Made by a program: the position numbers and the translations under genes
Notes under the pieces: model-generated
Told to the model about the DNA's origin: nothing
Database searches by the model: none
The model's input: the letters and a program-made list of their open reading frames with translations, nothing else
Shown: one piece after another, positions 33,249 through 36,041 of the stretch
Layout: each line of letters starts with the position of its first letter
Numbering within the stretch: position 1 is the stretch's first letter
Assembly: GCA_019649035.1 (NCBI GenBank)
Contig: BMAT01014052.1
Coordinates: forward strand, 178,189-214,229
Direction of reading: 5' to 3'
Source of the DNA: Elysia marginata
Lineage: Eukaryota; Mollusca; Gastropoda; Plakobranchidae
Length of the DNA: 36,041 bases

Positions 33249-33430
33249 CTGATATCCTGTGGTGCCATGTCAGCGGAGTTTGAAAGCTTGCACACTTTGA
33301 GGACGGTTCTGACTTCCTCTGTGACATTGATAACACCTCGGAGGGTGCAATGGAACGTAAGAACTTCCCTGGGAGTGAGCACATGGCTAAATGTTTCGTC
33401 ATGGGAACAGTAGCCCATTGTTACTGGAGA
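33249..33430 (-). CDS. ABCA-like transporter NBD2 exon: Q-loop and helical subdomain
   Basis: The acceptor is TTCTTCAG and the exon is phase 0 in, phase 2 out (182 nt, residues 73-132 plus two bases). It begins SPVTMGYC. In ABCA proteins the next residues are PQ, the Q-loop glutamine; here they are Ser81-His82. 'LTPREVLTFHCTLRGV' matches LT-REHLEF-A-LRGV. 'VLKVCKLSNSADMAPQDI' matches the helix leading into the signature loop. The subfamily A look of this exon is strong, while its one mechanistic residue is changed. Confidence 0.92.
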
Positions 33431-33599
33431 CTGAAGAATGTTACAAGAATAATTGTTAGCGACTCGTTTTGTTCGTTGATTATCTTTATCTTTCCCATGT
33501 AAATAAAAGTAGTTTTTTTATTATGACAAAAAAGATCGAGTTTTTTGTTTGGAAGGTTAAGCCTGTCTTAATTTTTGCACTCCAATAGTTTAAAATATT

Positions 33600-33768
33600 A
33601 TAAAGGTGCGAAATTAGCAGTGGAGAGAAAGAGGCTTATTTTAGTAGGAATGCCCGAAATATCTGCCCCTAGTATGATTCGAACCTTCGACTTTTTAGAT
33701 GCTTCGGCACCCACCACCTTGCCACTTCGAGAAACATAGCTTAAACCACGTCGCCTCTACGCTCCTTA
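33600..33768 (-). mobile_element. tRNA-derived SINE, copy 2 (opposite orientation to 4715-4890)
   Basis: Read on the minus strand it starts TAAGGAG and has TGGCAAGGTGGTGGG (A-box-like) and GGTTCGAATC (B box). It ends CTGCTAATTTCGCACCTTTA. It lies in the 713-bp intron 33431-34143, directly beside the 145-bp repeat copy 2, and may overlap it by three bases. Confidence 0.85.
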
Positions 33769-33910
33769 TGTATAAGCTCAAATCAAAACTCGACGGATTA
33801 TTTGGACGGTCTTCGCAAAACAAATGTTTTTATCATCACCAGCACCCATACATGCCCCTTGCAATATATTTCCAACATATCACCGTTGAAGCCCAGATGC
33901 ACACCCCGTC
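33766..33910 (+). repeat. 145-bp direct repeat, copy 2
   Basis: Partner of 31272-31416. The two copies lie in different introns of the ABCA-like gene, with three coding exons between them. Confidence 0.9.
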
Positions 33911-34143
33911 AATATTTCAATCATTTGATTGCGCAGTGGCTGCCTCCACTAATTATTCTGAACTCCAATATGTTAGACTGTTTTGTAAACACGGGGAACT
34001 TAATTGAAAAATCGTAATAAAAAATTTTTATAAACGAGTTGGAACCATTTATCTATGTTGTCTTTTTATATCCAATTAAACATTTTTTTCCTTCAGTAGC
34101 TATAAAGGCTCGTCATAGATGATAAGGATGTCTAGTTGCTTAC

Positions 34144-34343
34144 CGTTGGGTGCCTCCATCCAAAGCGTCTGTAATTGAAAAGGATTTGGCCCTCGTAGCT
34201 GTCCTTGCCGGCGATGCAGCGCAAAATCTCCGAGTTGACGTCCGTATCGGAGCTCACAAAACAGAACACCTCGCCCATCACAACGCTCGCACTAACATCA
34301 GCAAGCAGCGGAGCTTTGCTCAGATGACGGATGATCAAAACGC
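34144..34343 (-). CDS. ABCA-like transporter NBD2 exon: start of the domain, with a lost Walker A
   Basis: The acceptor is TTGCCGCAG, entered in phase 1. The donor is ACG|GTAAGC (strong), phase 0. Residues 6-72. 'VLIIRHLSKAP' and 'LADVSASVVMGEVFCFV' match the opening of ABCA NBD2, including the conserved GE before the P-loop strand. The P-loop that should read GxxGxGKT is 'SSDTDVNS' (36-43). All glycines are lost and the lysine is Asn42. Following it, 'EILRCIAGKDSYEGQILF' aligns without gaps to the T...ML-G---T-G-A-- segment. There is no stop or frameshift. ATP could not be held in the usual way by this loop. Confidence 0.9.
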
Positions 34344-36025
34344 CTGCGGCAATCAATGAGAGATTTGGAATGTTACACGGGTAAACATGAGGGGTAAGCT
34401 GAATGTGCGATGGGTCTATGTAACACCATATGAACAAGAATCGCATTGACTAGCTTTTAGGTAGTTTTTTTATCTTATGACTTCAAATTTTTAAATTCCC
34501 TTGAAAGAAAACTGCAAGAATGGTTCTTCCAGTGGATCAAACTCAGAACATAAAAATCGCCGATTACACTTAATATCTGCCTAAGTATTGAGTTAAAGAT
34601 TTGTATTGCTGAGAAACCTGAAAGTTTGGTTAGAAAGAGAATCCGTAGAGCTTGTGGTTTGTAAATTGTCATGCTATAATAAATTTAGTTTGTTCTTTAA
34701 TTTTGTGACCCTAGACGTCATAGAGACCAAAGGTAAATTGGCTGATAATATATTATAGGAAACACTCTTTAGATCTGATTTTTTTTTCAATTTTAAGATT
34801 TTCTGTGTAGCTCTGAGAGAGCTATTTCAAAAGCAATGTAACAACAGGCAAATTTTTTAAAAAAATATACAGGTCTACTTTTATTGTGTGCATTTTGAAA
34901 AAAAAATATTTTATTAAAAACATAACTTTTGCGTAGACGCTTAAACTTTTCTGTGTTTGGTATAGTTTTCTGAGTACCGGTGTATAAAATGAGTTTACTT
35001 GTAAAACCGTCCCTAAAAAACAAAACCTTTAGTTTGAATGAACTGAATACTTGAATGTAAGTCTGCTCAGTTAGTTCCAGGAACAGTTACGCTTTATACA
35101 AAATTTTTCGAAAAAAAAAACATTTTTCATCTCTGCAGAACGTTTTGCAAAAGCAAAAGATGAAGTCGAAACACTCTCAATGAATAAGATTCTGCAAATA
35201 ATATGTGAGTTAACATTTTCTGCCATAGTGAAATTAAAACCTAATCCTCCAAAACAAGACGGTTCACTAAGCACTCTTAGTACATGGATTCCATCAAAAC
35301 CACGGGAGCTGAGACACGTGTACAAGGTAAAATTATTTTCAATTGAGACAAGTAGAATTGATTTTCCAATGCTAGATGACAAGAGTAAATCGGACACAAC
35401 TCACAACTTTGAGATTACTGAGACTATTTACTAAAACTATTTCATGCTCTTGAAGAGGTTGAAACAAATAGAACTGTAGCCTGTTGATCTTGAGTGAGTT
35501 ATCTCAATTTGAAAGCAATAAAAATGGCTACTAAGTTGTAGCAAATTATAACACTTAAAGGACTCTAAATAAATAAAAAGTTTGAGCAACATGTTCATGA
35601 TTGTCTTAAAACTTATGATCTATTAATCATGAGATTATGTTAAGTGATTTCCATGGCATACAAATGGAAACACCATATTAGAGCCACACATGATATCGCG
35701 CGTGCCTTAAGAATAGCAACTCGGTTGTTTTCTTTTTGGCGAAATTAAGTTTCATACATAATTTCTTTTGTGATTTGTGTCATTAAAAAAAAAGGTGATT
35801 TGGCCCATCATCTGATGGTTTCTGATAATTTCATCAATCTTATGACGAGGCATATTCGTAAGTTTACGGAATTTTTATATCTGTACCAATGATAAAACAC
35901 TTTAAAAATCGAGAAGTGCATTCAAGTTTCTGCACCTTTTAACTTCGTGAACATAAAGCTTGAGAGCTTCAGTAAACGTAGACGGCCGTGTAGAAGCGAG
36001 GTGCTACACCAGAGCTCCAACTTAC
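34344..36025 (-). other. ABCA-like gene intron
   Basis: 1,682 bp if the small exon at the window edge is right. Apart from an exon-like open frame on the opposite strand (35139-35434), nothing is recognised. Confidence 0.55.
35139..35434 (+). CDS. Possible unrecognised coding segment on the strand opposite the ABCA-like gene
   Basis: One frame is open from an acceptor-like TCATCTCTGCAG to a stop at 35432-35434 (about 98 codons). It has balanced composition: a charged start ('RFAKAKDEVETL'), a hydrophobic middle ('KILQIICELTFSAIVKLK'), 'WIPSKPRELRHVYKVKL' and 'DFPMLDDKSKSDTTHNFEI'. A donor-like AAG|GTAAAA occurs in frame at 35329/35330. I do not recognise the family. It could be a transposon exon, a captured gene fragment or chance. 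Confidence 0.3.
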
Positions 36026-36041
36026 TAGCCGCAACAGTGGA
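36026..36041 (-). CDS. ABCA-like transporter, end of the next upstream exon (partial)
   Basis: The last 16 bases on the minus strand end at a near-ideal donor A|GTAAGT. In phase 1 they read S-T-V-A-A plus one base, which with the GC of the next exon makes Ser. This joins in frame to VLIIRHLSK, the linker before NBD2. The support is the donor quality and phase only. Confidence 0.5.

Overview
This is eukaryotic DNA: AT-rich, intron-bearing and full of transposon remnants and microsatellites. It is most likely from a mollusc, and a heterobranch (sea-slug or pond-snail type) gastropod is my best guess. That guess rests on the mix of LINE families, the tRNA-derived SINEs and the many AGATCTAGATCT-like clusters, so it is an inference. 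Nothing prokaryotic is present.

Two protein-coding genes can be supported, both on the minus strand. (1) At the left edge, 1-1724, is the 5' part of a gene of an uncharacterised cysteine-rich metazoan protein family. It has exon 1 with a start codon at 1646-1724 and exon 2 at 1-529, which runs off the window. (2) From 36041 down to 14604 is the 3' part of an ABC subfamily A (ABCA-like) transporter gene: its second nucleotide-binding domain, the regulatory region and the C-terminus. I read seven exons (36026-36041, 34144-34343, 33249-33430, 32586-32756, 31835-32030, 18076-18180, 14604-14888). All have GT/AG boundaries and all phases agree, giving 385 uninterrupted codons including the stop.

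The most striking observation concerns that ABCA domain. It aligns end to end with a normal ABCA NBD2, yet almost every catalytic motif is replaced: Walker A, the Q-loop Gln, the signature, the Walker B Glu and the H-loop His. Frame and splice sites are nevertheless intact. It looks like a retained pseudo-ATPase half-site, or a gene that lost catalysis before losing its frame.

Most of the rest is mobile DNA. Between the two genes (1725-14603) lie a LINE 3' fragment ending in a perfect 57-bp palindrome (4005-4445), a SINE (4715-4890), a 927-bp Tc1/IS630-like deletion derivative with terminal inverted repeats and TA duplications (8228-9154), and a decayed CR1/Rex1-like LINE (about 9225-10760) split by a SINE with an 11-bp target duplication. 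The 13.7-kb ABCA intron 18181-31834 holds a RTE-like LINE (with a 178-base N gap), a jockey-like LINE, a CR1/L2-like LINE, another LINE fragment, a 40-bp and a 30-bp tandem repeat, and two near-identical 254-bp copies of an unknown repeat. It also holds a decayed copy of the C-terminal half of the same cysteine-rich family seen at the left edge. Family names are from recall of conserved motifs; no search was run.
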